From contig JAXMDC010000004.1 in NCBI GenBank assembly GCA_046349035.1, positions 310,001 to 374,000 of the forward strand: a stretch of 64,000 nucleotides of DNA, in the 5' to 3' direction. Source of the stretch: JAXMDC01 sp046349035. Lineage in GTDB: Bacteria; Pseudomonadota; Alphaproteobacteria; Rhizobiales; Kaistiaceae. This document shows positions 8,877 through 18,095 of the stretch, piece by piece (the stretch's first letter is position 1; the number at the start of each line of letters is the position of its first letter). Under the pieces are notes generated by a model. The model had not been told where the DNA came from, did not search any database, and worked only from the letters and a program-made list of their open reading frames with translations. The position numbers and the translations under genes are program-made.

Positions 8877-10277
8877 TCAGACCCTTGGGATTCCGCCATA
8901 AAGGCCTGGGACCAGCCAGGCGAGGAGCGTTGTAACAACTGCCGAAAACGCGAGCACACCGAACCGCATAAGCGCTGGCTCCGCCGCTGCCGATCGCCTC
9001 CCCACCAGTCCCGCAAGCATGGCTAGCATGAACAGTATCCCGAACAGAACTGCCGCTCCCGAGCCAGTTTGCGCGGGCAGGGCCAGCGCTACCGCGCCGA
9101 CCAATGGGAGGTAGAGAACCGTCGCAAATGCCGAGCCCTCGACTCCCGCGACGAGCGCGCCGCCACTCAGTGTCAGGAGCCAAGTCAGCACAGCGGGCAA
9201 GCGTCCCAGCGCGTAGGCCAGAGCAGCCCGCCCGCCAACTGCGTCGAAGACCAGCAGAGCAGCAGCCGAGCCCGCCAGCAAAAGGAAGAGGTCGGCCGCG
9301 CGTCCCGCGGCCGACCCGAGGCTGCGGCCGATCCAGGCCGCCTTGGCCTTAGCCAGGCGAACGGCCACCAAGCCAATGCACGCGACCAGCACGATGAGAC
9401 ACAGGACCGCCGCGGCAATGGCGATCTTGCCACCGGTTGGAATGACCACCCGAGTGAGACGGAGATCCACGAAGACGCGAAGGAGCATCGCCGCGGCCCC
9501 CGCGGCGAATCCCACTAGCACGACTTCCCGCCGTACCCCCGCCGACAGTCCGGCGAGCAGTACAGCGACAACCACCCCAAGCCCAGCTGCCTCGATCGGC
9601 GTCGCCACGTCCAGCACAATCGCCCCGACCGCGACCAGCGACGGCATGGAGGGCCAACCAAAGCTCCAGACACCTACTGTCGCCAGCCTCCAATCCTTCG
9701 GCAACCGAGCGCTGCCGTCCGACTCCCAAACCAGCCACGCGACGCGAAAGGCGACTCCGGCCGCGGCAGCGATTGCGAGCCCGGCGACTAATGGACGTAG
9801 GCTAACCGAATCCGAGGCGAAGATGCCTTGCGCTGCCTGCGCGTCTTGCAATGCGTCGCCGAGGCGATCGCCGAGGAGGAGAAGAATAACCGGTACCGGA
9901 GCAACCAATCGGAGAAGGCCGCCATCCAACAGTGTCCCTGGGGCAGGCCACCCTGACGCCGGCTGGAGAGCTTCGCCGCCGCGAGCGCCGGCAACAATCT
10001 CCGACATCAGGAAGACGAGCGGGAGCGCCGGCAGGATACCGGTGTCCATGATCCGGAGGAGGCGCGCAACGAGCGCTTGCATCAGCGGGGCCTCAAACGC
10101 CCCAACTGCGACGCCTGCGCCGGCGGCCACGACCGCGGCGCATAGCAGCGCTAGTCCGGGATGGACCCGTCGCCACAGAACCGTCAGCGCCCCAATCGCG
10201 ACGAGTGTAACAACAAGCGTTCGGAACAGAGCTAGCCTCCGCCGGCGCGCGGGCCGCTCTTGTCGGGCCTTGGCCAA
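8877..10277 (-). CDS. Divergent TRAP-type large permease (DctM-like)
   Basis: About 466 residues, almost entirely hydrophobic, with roughly 12 predicted transmembrane segments. VAVGAIVLDVATPIEAAGLG matches the TPxEAA motif repeated in DctM permeases of TRAP transporters; the rest is poorly conserved and very Ala/Gly/Val-rich. It overlaps the end of the small four-helix gene by 46 bp if the TTG at 10277 is used; a later start would remove the overlap. In TRAP systems the M subunit drives sodium-coupled uptake of an acid delivered by a periplasmic protein. No substrate-binding (DctP) gene is adjacent, so the substrate is unknown. Confidence 0.62.
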   Translation of the reverse strand: MAKARQERPARRRRLALFRTLVVTLVAIGALTVLWRRVHPGLALLCAAVVAAGAGVAVGAFEAPLMQALVARLLRIMDTGILPALPLVFLMSEIVAGARGGEALQPASGWPAPGTLLDGGLLRLVAPVPVILLLLGDRLGDALQDAQAAQGIFASDSVSLRPLVAGLAIAAAAGVAFRVAWLVWESDGSARLPKDWRLATVGVWSFGWPSMPSLVAVGAIVLDVATPIEAAGLGVVVAVLLAGLSAGVRREVVLVGFAAGAAAMLLRVFVDLRLTRVVIPTGGKIAIAAAVLCLIVLVACIGLVAVRLAKAKAAWIGRSLGSAAGRAADLFLLLAGSAAALLVFDAVGGRAALAYALGRLPAVLTWLLTLSGGALVAGVEGSAFATVLYLPLVGAVALALPAQTGSGAAVLFGILFMLAMLAGLVGRRSAAAEPALMRFGVLAFSAVVTTLLAWLVPGLYGGIPRV

Positions 10278-10753
10278 GCCGCGACCGCCTCAGCAACGCC
10301 AAGAATGCAGAGCCATCCGGCGAACACGACAAGCAGCCCGGAGAGGACGGCTTCGCCCGGCGTGTCCGCACCGGCCTGGACACTGAGGAACACTGAAGTG
10401 ACGAGCCCGGCACCGGTAAGCGTCGCGGCAACGCCCGGCACCACTACGAGCCAGCGCCCGACCGCCTTCGTCGCGCCAATCCCGCCGGTCCGAGCAAATT
10501 GGTCTGTCGCGCCAAGCACCACAGCCGCGCCCGCCGCAACATGCAGAGCCTCCTCAGCGGAGATCAGTACGACCCCAAAAAGCGCCCTCGCAACCAAGGA
10601 GAGGAAAGCGAGGAGAGCGGCGAGTATGAGACAACCACAGCTCGCTCGCGAAAAGACCCGTCGCGTCAAGGCGACCACGGAATCGCCGGCAGGCGTGCTC
10701 TTTCCGCGCCCCTGCAAGCCAAGCTTCCCTTGAGAATGCACCGGTACCACCAT
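10232..10753 (-). CDS. Small four-helix membrane protein, probable TRAP DctQ-like subunit
   Basis: A 173-residue protein with four hydrophobic segments (about 38-62, 66-88, 103-126, 137-160) and basic ends, the topology of TRAP small (Q) permeases. No clear sequence motif is visible, so the call rests on topology and on the overlapping downstream DctM-like gene. The start ATG at 10753 has only a weak upstream signal; a GTG around residue 26 would remove a non-hydrophobic N-terminal extension. It is divergent from the SPINDLY-type gene, with a 187-bp region between starts that should hold both promoters. Confidence 0.55.
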   Translation of the reverse strand: MVVPVHSQGKLGLQGRGKSTPAGDSVVALTRRVFSRASCGCLILAALLAFLSLVARALFGVVLISAEEALHVAAGAAVVLGATDQFARTGGIGATKAVGRWLVVVPGVAATLTGAGLVTSVFLSVQAGADTPGEAVLSGLLVVFAGWLCILGVAEAVAAWPRPDKSGPRAGGG

Positions 10754-10940
10754 CCGTTAAGGCTATAGCACAATCGCCCAACGGGGGCTGGCGGCAGGCT
10801 TGCCAGCAATGGCCGGTGGGCCTAGCGTCCGCGCGCCCCAAACCGGACCGCCGCTGCCGCCGCATCGATTTCGATCGGGACATGAACTTGACCGCATACC
10901 ACCGCTCCCTCGCGCCTGAGTTTCGCTTGGAGACGCACCG

Positions 10941-12887
10941 GTGATCGATCGGCCCGCCAAGAGCGGCGAAGCGCCGGCGGCGAGGTCGGCCCCGACCCGG
11001 ATGGACACCGCTCTTCGGTTTCATCGCGCCGGAGAACTGGGCAAAGCCGAGCGAATCTATCGCGATATTTTGCGGCGCGAGCCTCGCCACTTCGATGCCC
11101 TGAACATGCTTGGCTTGGTGGCGCTGCAACGCGAGGACGGCGAGGCAGCGGTTCGTCTCATCGATCAGGCGCTGGCGGTGAACGGATCTATCGCTCAAGC
11201 CTGGACGACGCGGGGCATGGCATTGTCCAAGCTAGGCCGCTTCGCCGATGCCTTGACGAGCCTTGACCGAGCGATTGCTCTCCACTCGGGTCTTGCCGAC
11301 GCATTCGGTTACCGCGGCAGCGTCTTGGTGGCGATGCGTCGCTACGCCGATGCGCTGCCCAGCCTCGACCGCGCCCTTTCTCTCCGGCCCGACTTCCCGA
11401 TCGCGCTCCTTAACCGCGCGCTCGCCCTGCTCCATCTCGACCGCCGGGAAGAGGCCCTGCAGACGGTCGTTGCGTTGAATCGAAAGGCACCTGATTTCCC
11501 ATATGCACTCGGTCTCGAACAGCGGCTAAGTGCCGAGCTCTGCGCCTGGGACGGCTTCGATCAACGGTCCGCTGCCGTTATAGCCGCCGTACGGGCGGGC
11601 AAGACAGCTGACACTCCCTTCCCGTTTCTGATGATTTCTGGCGACCCGGCCGACCACCGGCTCTGTGCAGCAGCCTATGCTGCCGACCGCCACCCCGAGT
11701 CGCCTGACCCGATCTGGCACGGCGAGCGCTACCGACACGACCGAATCCGACTCGCCTATGTCTCTGCCGATTTTCGGGAGCACGCTGTCGCACGCCTCGT
11801 CGCCGACCTGATCGAGAGGCACGATCGCGAGCGGTTTGAAGTCATCGCCTTCTCACTCGGCTCGCCCGCGGCTGGACCGATGCGCGAACGAATGCAAAAG
11901 GCGTTCGACCGCTTCATCGACGCCGCGGCCTTAAGCGACCGCCAGATCGGAACGCTGCTCCGCGAACAAGAGATCGACATAGCCGTCGACCTGATGGCCT
12001 TCACCAACGGCTGTCGTCCCGGCATTTTCGCGGCCCGTCCGGCACCGGCGCAGGTCAACTACCTCGGCTACCCTGGAACGTCGGGAGCGCCATACTTCGA
12101 CTACGTTGTCGGCGACCCCGTGGTTATCCCGCACGGCGAAGAGGTCCACTATTCCGAGTGCGTAATCCGCCTCCCCGACGCATACCAACCAAACGATAGC
12201 CGTCGCGCGCTGCCGGGGGCCGCGCCCAGCCGCTCCGACGAAAATCTTCCGCCGAACGCATTCGTCTTCTGCTGTTTCAACAATCAGTTCAAGATCGGTC
12301 CGGGCATGTTCGCCGCCTGGATGCGGATCCTCGCGGCGACACCGGGCAGCCTGCTCTGGTTACTCGAGTCAAATCGCACCGCGATGGACAACCTCAGAAG
12401 AGCCGCCCGCGAACACGGCATTTCGCCCGATCGGCTGATCTTCGCCACGCGCGCGCCCAACGAGCGCCATCTCGCTCGCCATTCCCTCGCGGATCTCTTT
12501 CTAGACACCCTCCCGTACGGCGCACATACGACCGCCAGCGACGCGCTGTGGGCCGGGCTACCCGTCCTGACCTGCCGCGGAACCTCTTTCCCCGGTCGTG
12601 TGGCTTCAAGCCTGCTCACTGCCATTGGGTTGCCGGAGATGATTGCCGAGAATCTCCAGGCTTATGAGCGGACGGCACTCGCACTTGCCAGCGACGCCGC
12701 AGCATTACGAGGAATTGGCCGCAAGCTTGTCGCCAACCGAATGACGTTCCCGCTATTCGATACCGACCGTTACCGCCGGCACTTTGAAGCGGCTCTCACC
12801 GCGATTTGGCGCCGTACCGAAGACGGCCTCCCCCCAGAGTCGTTTGACGTTCCACCGTTTCCCCTTGCCAAGCAGGAGGCCTCATGA
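10941..12887 (+). CDS. TPR-containing SPINDLY/O-GlcNAc-transferase-like glycosyltransferase (GT41)
   Basis: A 648-residue protein starting at GTG 10941, with GGAG nine bases upstream. Residues about 22-190 are tetratricopeptide repeats (LNMLGLVALQREDGEAAVRL, AWTTRGMALSKLGRFADALT and so on). From about 265 the catalytic part starts with RIRLAYVSADFREH, followed by VDLMAFTNGCRPGIFAARPA, QVNYLGYPGTSG, FCCFNNQFKIGP and GLPVLTCRGTSFPGRVASSL, all typical of Glyco_transf_41. Relatives transfer GlcNAc or fucose to protein Ser/Thr; the donor and targets here are unknown. Its stop overlaps the creatininase start (ATGA). Confidence 0.9.
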   Translation: MIDRPAKSGEAPAARSAPTRMDTALRFHRAGELGKAERIYRDILRREPRHFDALNMLGLVALQREDGEAAVRLIDQALAVNGSIAQAWTTRGMALSKLGRFADALTSLDRAIALHSGLADAFGYRGSVLVAMRRYADALPSLDRALSLRPDFPIALLNRALALLHLDRREEALQTVVALNRKAPDFPYALGLEQRLSAELCAWDGFDQRSAAVIAAVRAGKTADTPFPFLMISGDPADHRLCAAAYAADRHPESPDPIWHGERYRHDRIRLAYVSADFREHAVARLVADLIERHDRERFEVIAFSLGSPAAGPMRERMQKAFDRFIDAAALSDRQIGTLLREQEIDIAVDLMAFTNGCRPGIFAARPAPAQVNYLGYPGTSGAPYFDYVVGDPVVIPHGEEVHYSECVIRLPDAYQPNDSRRALPGAAPSRSDENLPPNAFVFCCFNNQFKIGPGMFAAWMRILAATPGSLLWLLESNRTAMDNLRRAAREHGISPDRLIFATRAPNERHLARHSLADLFLDTLPYGAHTTASDALWAGLPVLTCRGTSFPGRVASSLLTAIGLPEMIAENLQAYERTALALASDAAALRGIGRKLVANRMTFPLFDTDRYRRHFEAALTAIWRRTEDGLPPESFDVPPFPLAKQEAS

Positions 12888-13681
12888 CGCTGCCGCTCCG
12901 CCTCTGGCAGGACATGACGACGGTCGACATCCGCGCGTCGGACGTCACTCGTTGGATCGCCGTGCAACCAGTGGCCGCCGTCGAACAACATGGACCGCAT
13001 CTGCCGTTGTCGACCGATTCCGACATTGCCGCCGGTGCTGTGGCACGGACGATCGGCCTGCTCCCCGCCGATCTCCCCGCCACCTTTCTGCCGATCCAAA
13101 CGATCGGCAAGTCCGACGAACATCAGTCCTTCCCTGGCACCCTCTCGTTATCTGCGACGACCCTGAGATCGGTGCTCACGGAGATCGGAGAATCGGCACA
13201 CCGCTCGGGGCTTCGCAAGCTGGTCCTGGTCAGCTCGCACGGTGGCAACTCACCCGTGCTCGATATTGTTGCCGGTGAACTGCGCTCAAGCCTTGGCATG
13301 CTGGTTGTCACGACAAGTTGGCGCCGCTTCGGGTACCCCGACCGGCTTTTCTCGAACGATGAGATTGCTCTTGGAATTCACGGCGGCGACATCGAGACGT
13401 CGCTGATGCTCCATCTTCGCCCAGACGCTGTCCGCCGGGACCTCGCCCTCGATTTCCCTTCCGGCCAGGCCGCCCTCGCTGACCGCTTTCGACATCTCCG
13501 GGCTTACGGCTCCCATCAATTCGGTTGGCGCACAGAGGACCTCAACGCCGACGGCGCAGTCGGCAATGCATCGGCGGCCACCGCTGCAAAAGGCAAGGCC
13601 GTGCTCGATTACCAGGCAGCCCGATTTGTCGAACTCCTCCAGGAAGTTGCTGCATTCGACCTGCCAGCCTTACATCACTAG
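12884..13681 (+). CDS. Creatininase-family amidohydrolase
   Basis: Zinc-dependent hydrolase of 265 residues. VAAVEQHGPHLPLSTDSDIA carries the E-x-H metal-binding pair and Asp of the creatininase fold; LVSSHGGNSPVLD and HGGDIETSLML supply the remaining His/Glu positions. Known members hydrolyse creatinine, formamides in riboflavin/F420 pathways, or a mycofactocin peptide (MftE); none of those pathways is visible here, so the substrate is open. The ATG overlaps the stop of the TPR glycosyltransferase by 4 bp, implying translational coupling, and a CobW-type zinc GTPase follows 66 bp later. Confidence 0.88.
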   Translation: MTLPLRLWQDMTTVDIRASDVTRWIAVQPVAAVEQHGPHLPLSTDSDIAAGAVARTIGLLPADLPATFLPIQTIGKSDEHQSFPGTLSLSATTLRSVLTEIGESAHRSGLRKLVLVSSHGGNSPVLDIVAGELRSSLGMLVVTTSWRRFGYPDRLFSNDEIALGIHGGDIETSLMLHLRPDAVRRDLALDFPSGQAALADRFRHLRAYGSHQFGWRTEDLNADGAVGNASAATAAKGKAVLDYQAARFVELLQEVAAFDLPALHH

Positions 13682-13747
13682 CCGCGTCGTGCATTCGCGG
13701 GCCGACTTCCCTATATCTCCCCCAGCCTTTCCCATCCGGAGCAACCG

Positions 13748-14809
13748 ATGCCCACCCCTCAGATTCCGGTGACCGTGCTGACCGGCTACCTCGGCGCGGG
13801 TAAAACGACGCTGTTGAACCGCATTCTCTCAGAGAACCATGGCAAGCGGTACGCCGTCGTCATCAACGAGTTCGGCGAGATCGGCATCGACAACGAACTG
13901 GTCGTCGAGTCCGATGAAGAAATCTACGAGATGAACAACGGCTGCGTCTGCTGCACCGTTCGCGGCGACCTCATCAGAGTCGTTGAAGGATTGATGAAGC
14001 GGCCGGGCGGGTTCGATGGCATCCTGGTCGAGACAACCGGCCTCGCTGCTCCCGCCCCGGTCGCACAGACATTCTTCATGGATGATGACGTGCGTGCAAA
14101 GGCCAAGCTAGACGCAGTCGTGACTGTCGCCGATGCCAAACACCTGTTGGCTCGGCTGATCGACGCGCCGGAAGCCGAGGACCAAATCGCCTTTGCCGAT
14201 GTGATCCTCCTGAACAAGACCGACCTGGTTCCCGAAGACCAGTTGTCACGCGTAGAGCGACGCATTCGCGCGATCAACCCGCACGCCGTCATCCATCGCA
14301 CGCAACGCTGCGAAATCCCCCTCGACCGTGTGCTCGATCGGGGGGCGTTCGATCTTGAACGCATTCTCACGCTCGAACCCGACTTTCTTGAAGCCGGGCA
14401 CCACCATCATCACCATCACGATCATGACCACGATCACGATCATGACCACCATCACGATCATGACCACCATCACGATCATGACCACCAACATGATCATGAC
14501 CACGGGCGTCACGATCACGAGGTGACAAGCGTTTCGCTCGCCGGCGGAGACCTCAACCCCGAACGCTTCTTTGCTTGGATCAACGAGACGACCCAGCGTA
14601 GGGGCGCGGATATCCTGCGGCTTAAAGGGATACTTTCATTCAAGGGCGACAACGAACGCTATGTCGTTCAGGGGGTCCACATGATCGTCGAGGGCGATCA
14701 TCAGCGGCCTTGGAAGGCCGGTGAGAAGCGTTCCTCCAAGCTGGTGTTCATCGGTCGCCACCTGGATGCCGACGAGTTGCGCGCCGGATTCGAGGCCTGT
14801 CGCGCGTGA
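13748..14809 (+). CDS. CobW/COG0523-type GTPase, His-rich zinc metallochaperone
   Basis: A 353-residue G3E GTPase. The P-loop is GYLGAGKTT (about residue 11), the metal-binding CxCC is NGCVCCTV (about 65), Walker B is ILVETTGLA and the guanine-specificity motif is LLNKTD. Between the GTPase and the C-terminal CobW_C domain (residues about 217-259) lies a tract of nearly pure His and Asp, as in zinc-storing metallochaperones. Such proteins deliver zinc to client enzymes; the neighbouring creatininase-family gene encodes a plausible client. A separate CobW gene at 31948-33015 lacks the His tract. Confidence 0.92.
   Translation: MPTPQIPVTVLTGYLGAGKTTLLNRILSENHGKRYAVVINEFGEIGIDNELVVESDEEIYEMNNGCVCCTVRGDLIRVVEGLMKRPGGFDGILVETTGLAAPAPVAQTFFMDDDVRAKAKLDAVVTVADAKHLLARLIDAPEAEDQIAFADVILLNKTDLVPEDQLSRVERRIRAINPHAVIHRTQRCEIPLDRVLDRGAFDLERILTLEPDFLEAGHHHHHHHDHDHDHDHDHHHDHDHHHDHDHQHDHDHGRHDHEVTSVSLAGGDLNPERFFAWINETTQRRGADILRLKGILSFKGDNERYVVQGVHMIVEGDHQRPWKAGEKRSSKLVFIGRHLDADELRAGFEACRA
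14399..14516 (+). repeat. Short tandem repeats encoding the His/Asp tract
   Basis: Within the CobW gene an imperfect unit of 18 bp (built from CATCACGATCATGACCAC) recurs about three times in a row, with shorter HD-coding units on either side. The tract can change length by slippage, which would alter the number of metal-binding His residues without breaking the frame. It has no spacer structure and is coding, so it is not a CRISPR array. Confidence 0.85.
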
Positions 14810-14837
14810 GCCGACCGATGGTATCGGACGCCCCACT

Positions 14838-15809
14838 GTGACGAGCACGACCGACTTCGGCGCATTTGTCGTCGATGTCGCAGTGATTGCCGGCGTTCCA
14901 GCCTTCGCCCTTGGCGACGGAACGGTACGCCTCGGCCGCGGCGGCACATTCGACACGCTCTCCGTTCATAAGGGCGCGATCCTCAGGGCAGTCGCAACGC
15001 TCGACGAAGCCGCCCTGCTGACCGGCGGAGACGACGGGCTGCTGGCGCGCGTGTCAGCCGATGGCGATGTTAAGGTCGTAGCCGACCATCCTAAGAAGTG
15101 GGTCACCGAGATCGCAGCCGGCCCTTCCGGCGTTCTAGCCTACGCGATCGGCCGCGACGTGATCGTCCGCGCCGGGCCCGGCCGCGAACGCGTTTTCAGC
15201 CTCCAGAAGTCGGCCGGCGGCCTTGCCTTCGCCCCCAAGGGGCAGCGCGTTGCCATTGCCCGTTACAACGGCGTCACTCTGTATTTTGCCGCGACCGATG
15301 CGCCCGGGCTCGAACTGAATTGGAAAGGCGCTCACATCGGAGTCACCTTTTCCCCCGATGGCCGATACCTGGTCACCGCGATGCAGGAGAACGCGCTGCA
15401 CGGCTGGCGGCTGGAGGATGGGCTGAACCTTCGCATGACTGGTTACCCCGCCAAGCCGCGTTCGTTCTCGTGGTCGCCGAAAGGTCGATTCCTGGCAACA
15501 TCGGGGTCGGATGCAGCCGTACTGTGGCCATTCCATTTCAAGGATGGCCCACAAGGCAAGTCCCCCCACCAGGTCGGCCGGCGTGCCTCATTCGTGACCC
15601 GCGTTGCCTGCCACCCGCGAAAAGACGCGATCGCCATCGGCTACCAAGACGGCGCAGTGGCGGTAGCGCCGACGGAAGGCAAATCGGCGAGCGTCATCGA
15701 GTCGCCCGGCGGCAGTCCGGTATCTGCGCTTGCTTGGGACATTCTCACCGACACCATCGTGTTCGGGACCGAGAGTGGCCGTGCGGGAATTCTCTCGGCC
15801 CCGATCTAG
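14838..15809 (+). CDS. WD40-repeat protein
   Basis: About 323 residues from GTG 14838, 28 bp after the CobW stop. Repeats with GxLARVSADGDVKVVADH, GVTFSPDGRYLVTAMQENAL and FSWSPKGRFLATSGSDAAVLW show the (S/T)PDG turn and (V/L)xxW strand ends of WD40 blades, giving about seven blades. No signal peptide is seen, so it is probably cytoplasmic. Homologous WD40 proteins are often found next to COG0523 GTPases in alphaproteobacteria; a link to metal delivery is inferred from position only. It is convergent with the DUF4424 gene. Confidence 0.82.
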   Translation: MTSTTDFGAFVVDVAVIAGVPAFALGDGTVRLGRGGTFDTLSVHKGAILRAVATLDEAALLTGGDDGLLARVSADGDVKVVADHPKKWVTEIAAGPSGVLAYAIGRDVIVRAGPGRERVFSLQKSAGGLAFAPKGQRVAIARYNGVTLYFAATDAPGLELNWKGAHIGVTFSPDGRYLVTAMQENALHGWRLEDGLNLRMTGYPAKPRSFSWSPKGRFLATSGSDAAVLWPFHFKDGPQGKSPHQVGRRASFVTRVACHPRKDAIAIGYQDGAVAVAPTEGKSASVIESPGGSPVSALAWDILTDTIVFGTESGRAGILSAPI

Positions 15810-15867
15810 CGCTGCCAAAGGCGCGACCGATCTGCGCCACAGCTTTGGCATCAGGTGGACGCCTCGC

Positions 15868-16872
15868 CTATTTCGCCTTGCGCGGCTTGACGATAAGCAC
15901 GTTGATCTCTCGATCCGGCACATAGTTCCGCGCGGTCAGCTCGAATTGGTTAGCCGAGATGCGCCGAATACCGCCTCCGCAAAAGCTGACAACTGCATCG
16001 GCATCGCCCTTGTCCACCACCAGGCGGAAGGAGCGTATCGCCCCTGTCCAGCCGCTGGAGGCGCCAAGCGCGTAGGCAACCCTGGTTTCATCGAGGTAGG
16101 GCATGTCGGATGTGCGGGCGGCGGCCAGCCGACCACCGGCAACGCGGAAGAAATCGGCATCGGTGCAGAAGCGGGTGCGATAGTAGCCCTGTCGAAGATC
16201 CTCGGTTCCGAACAGGCCCGTGCCGACCACCGGCTTGTAGCGATGCTCAAGCGTCACTTCCTTGCCCGGCGGGAAGAGTTGCTGCCATGAGAGCGTCGTC
16301 TCCAACCGCCATCCGGCCCGCCAGTCGCTGCCGTCCGGGACAAGGAGGCCGAGCCGGTGGAGGCCGGCCCTCTCCTCGGCCGATAGGCCGGCGATCTTTT
16401 CCGGCAGCGATCCGGCAAGCGGATTAAGCGGTAGTCCCTTTGCCTGGAGGTCCGCAGCTCGGCTGACACCCAGGGCAATGACTCGCTGTTCAAGTTGAGG
16501 GACGACCGCCTTGCCGTCGGCCGTTGCCTGGAAATCGAGAAAATTGTCGCTCGCCGGGCGAGGGAGGACGAGAACTGACTCCTCGGCGTCCGCCGATTCC
16601 AGCGGCGGCATTGGGAAGGCGACCAGAAACGTCGCGGCCTTGTCGCCTTTGTTGCGCACTCGATAGGTCGTTCGCACCTCGTTCGGCGCGATAACGATCT
16701 CCTCGGACAAGATCTCCAATACATCGTTCCGAGCGATCGAGAGACCGCCGGCACCGAGTTCAACGGTCCCTTCGGCACCGCTGGCCGGCGAAAGGCCGAG
16801 GACGAGGCTGGAAAGGAAGGGCACCACAAAACCCAAGGTATGGGCGCCGAGTGACTGCGATCTGCCAGACAT
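15868..16872 (-). CDS. DUF4424-domain secreted protein
   Basis: 334 residues from ATG 16872, which is preceded by GGGAG at a distance of 8. Residues about 9-31 form a signal peptide ending ASGAEG. The mature part starts with ARNDVLEILSEEIVIAPNEV and TYRVRNKGDKAATFLVAFPM, typical of DUF4424 proteins, whose function is unknown. The frame extends to 16917, but those extra residues are encoded by the inverted repeat of the adjacent IS1595 element and are not ancestral. The mobile element begins 32 bp upstream of the ATG, keeping the ribosome-binding site but replacing the former promoter region. Confidence 0.85.
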   Translation of the reverse strand: MSGRSQSLGAHTLGFVVPFLSSLVLGLSPASGAEGTVELGAGGLSIARNDVLEILSEEIVIAPNEVRTTYRVRNKGDKAATFLVAFPMPPLESADAEESVLVLPRPASDNFLDFQATADGKAVVPQLEQRVIALGVSRAADLQAKGLPLNPLAGSLPEKIAGLSAEERAGLHRLGLLVPDGSDWRAGWRLETTLSWQQLFPPGKEVTLEHRYKPVVGTGLFGTEDLRQGYYRTRFCTDADFFRVAGGRLAAARTSDMPYLDETRVAYALGASSGWTGAIRSFRLVVDKGDADAVVSFCGGGIRRISANQFELTARNYVPDREINVLIVKPRKAK

Positions 16873-16896
16873 GGTTGTGCTCCCGATAAACGTCCT

Positions 16897-16904
16897 TACC
16901 AGAA
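16897..16904. repeat. 8-bp direct repeat TACCAGAA, left outer edge of island
   Basis: Immediately precedes the left inverted repeat of the first IS1595-type element. The same octamer follows the right end of the second element (24756-24763) and also precedes its left end (22437-22444). Eight base pairs is the usual target duplication of IS1595-family elements. Confidence 0.85.
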
Positions 16905-16929
16905 GGCAATTATGCACTTGACGTACCGA
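16905..16929 (+). repeat. Left inverted repeat of element A
   Basis: Twenty-five bases whose reverse complement matches 19105-19129 at 23 positions; the mismatches are the third and fourth bases. The shared core TTATGCACTTGAC also occurs at both ends of element B. Confidence 0.85.
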
Positions 16930-16967
16930 CCGCTACGGGAGTATAGGTTTCGGCAGAGGTTAAGCCC

Positions 16968-17963
16968 ATGTCCGACACCATCGATCTCACCCTTGCGATC
17001 TACAACGACGAGAACAAAGCCCGCGAGCACCTAGAGGCTTTGCAGTGGCCGAATGGTCCCGTCTGCCCCCATTGCGGCAACTATGACGCCACTCGCATCC
17101 GCAAGATGATGGGCAAGTCCACTCGCCCTGGCGTCTACAAGTGCAATGAATGCACCAAGCCGTTCAGCGTGACCGTGGGCACCGTCTTCGAGCGCTCCCA
17201 CATCCCGCTCAACAAGTGGCTCTTGGCCGTCCACCTTCTGTCTTCGTCAAAGAAGGGCATCAGCGCGCATCAGCTCTGGCGCATGCTCAACTTCGGTTCC
17301 TACCGTACCGCCTGGTTCATGGCTCACCGCATCCGTGAAGCCATGAAGGACGATCCGTCCTCAGGCCCTTTGGGCGGTGAGGGCAAGGTGGTCGAGGCCG
17401 ACGAAACCTATTTCGGCGACGCCGGCATTCCCCACCCGACCGATACGTTCGTGACCGGCAAGGGCTGGGTGCAGACTGGCCGCCGCGCCATGCACAAGGT
17501 CGTCGCACTGGTCGAGCGTAACGGCCGCGCCCGCGCCATGAAGGTTGACCGCCTGACCGCCAAGGACGTTCGCGACGTTCTCGTTCGCAACGTTGACCGC
17601 AAGTCCCACCTGATGACGGATGAGGCCCTGCACTACACCAGCGTCGGCAAAGAGTTTGCGAGCCACCAGACCGTCATTCACTCTCAGGACGAGTACGTTC
17701 GCGGCTCGGTCTATACGAACACTGTCGAAGGCTTCTTTTCGGTGTTCAAGCGCGGAATGAAGGGCGTCTATCAGCACTGCGGCGAGCAGCACTTAGACCG
17801 CTACTTGACTGAATTTTCCTTTCGTCATTCCAACCGCGTTGCGCTCGGCGTTGATGATACCGAGCGCACCGCCCGCGCCATTCGCGGCGCCAAGGGCAAG
17901 CGCTTGACCTATCGGCGGATTGATACATCCGAAGACATTGAAGCAAAAAATCCGCCGTTTTAG
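16968..17963 (+). CDS. IS1595-family (ISXO2-like) DDE transposase, element A
   Basis: 331 residues. An N-terminal zinc ribbon (CPHCGNYDATRI and YKCNECTKPF, about residues 34-65) precedes the catalytic region: first Asp in VEADETYFGDAG (about 145), second Asp in LMTDEALHY, and the Glu with downstream Lys in NTVEGFFSVFKRG. These are hallmarks of ISXO2-like (DDE_Tnp_IS1595) transposases and length is normal, so the enzyme looks intact. Its C-terminal two thirds are almost identical to the transposase of element B, while the first 120 residues are clearly more diverged. Confidence 0.95.
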   Translation: MSDTIDLTLAIYNDENKAREHLEALQWPNGPVCPHCGNYDATRIRKMMGKSTRPGVYKCNECTKPFSVTVGTVFERSHIPLNKWLLAVHLLSSSKKGISAHQLWRMLNFGSYRTAWFMAHRIREAMKDDPSSGPLGGEGKVVEADETYFGDAGIPHPTDTFVTGKGWVQTGRRAMHKVVALVERNGRARAMKVDRLTAKDVRDVLVRNVDRKSHLMTDEALHYTSVGKEFASHQTVIHSQDEYVRGSVYTNTVEGFFSVFKRGMKGVYQHCGEQHLDRYLTEFSFRHSNRVALGVDDTERTARAIRGAKGKRLTYRRIDTSEDIEAKNPPF

Positions 17964-18095
17964 GCGCTGGAGAAAACGCCGCCAAAAACAGAAATCCCGG
18001 TGAAGTTGGGAATCCGATTCTTCACCCTTGACGGCTGAGTTAACTATCAAGAAACTGACTAGTGCAAGCTCGAAGATTCGGGCTGCACATAGAAA

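Noticed and set aside
9343..10386. Long plus-strand open frame opposite the TRAP-like genes
   Set aside because: Thr/Arg/Pro-rich shadow of a hydrophobic Ala/Val/Leu-rich coding strand; no start signal or motif.
14399..14516. Tandem repeats considered as a CRISPR or regulatory repeat
   Set aside because: Repeats are contiguous, in frame and encode the His/Asp tract of the CobW protein; no spacers exist.
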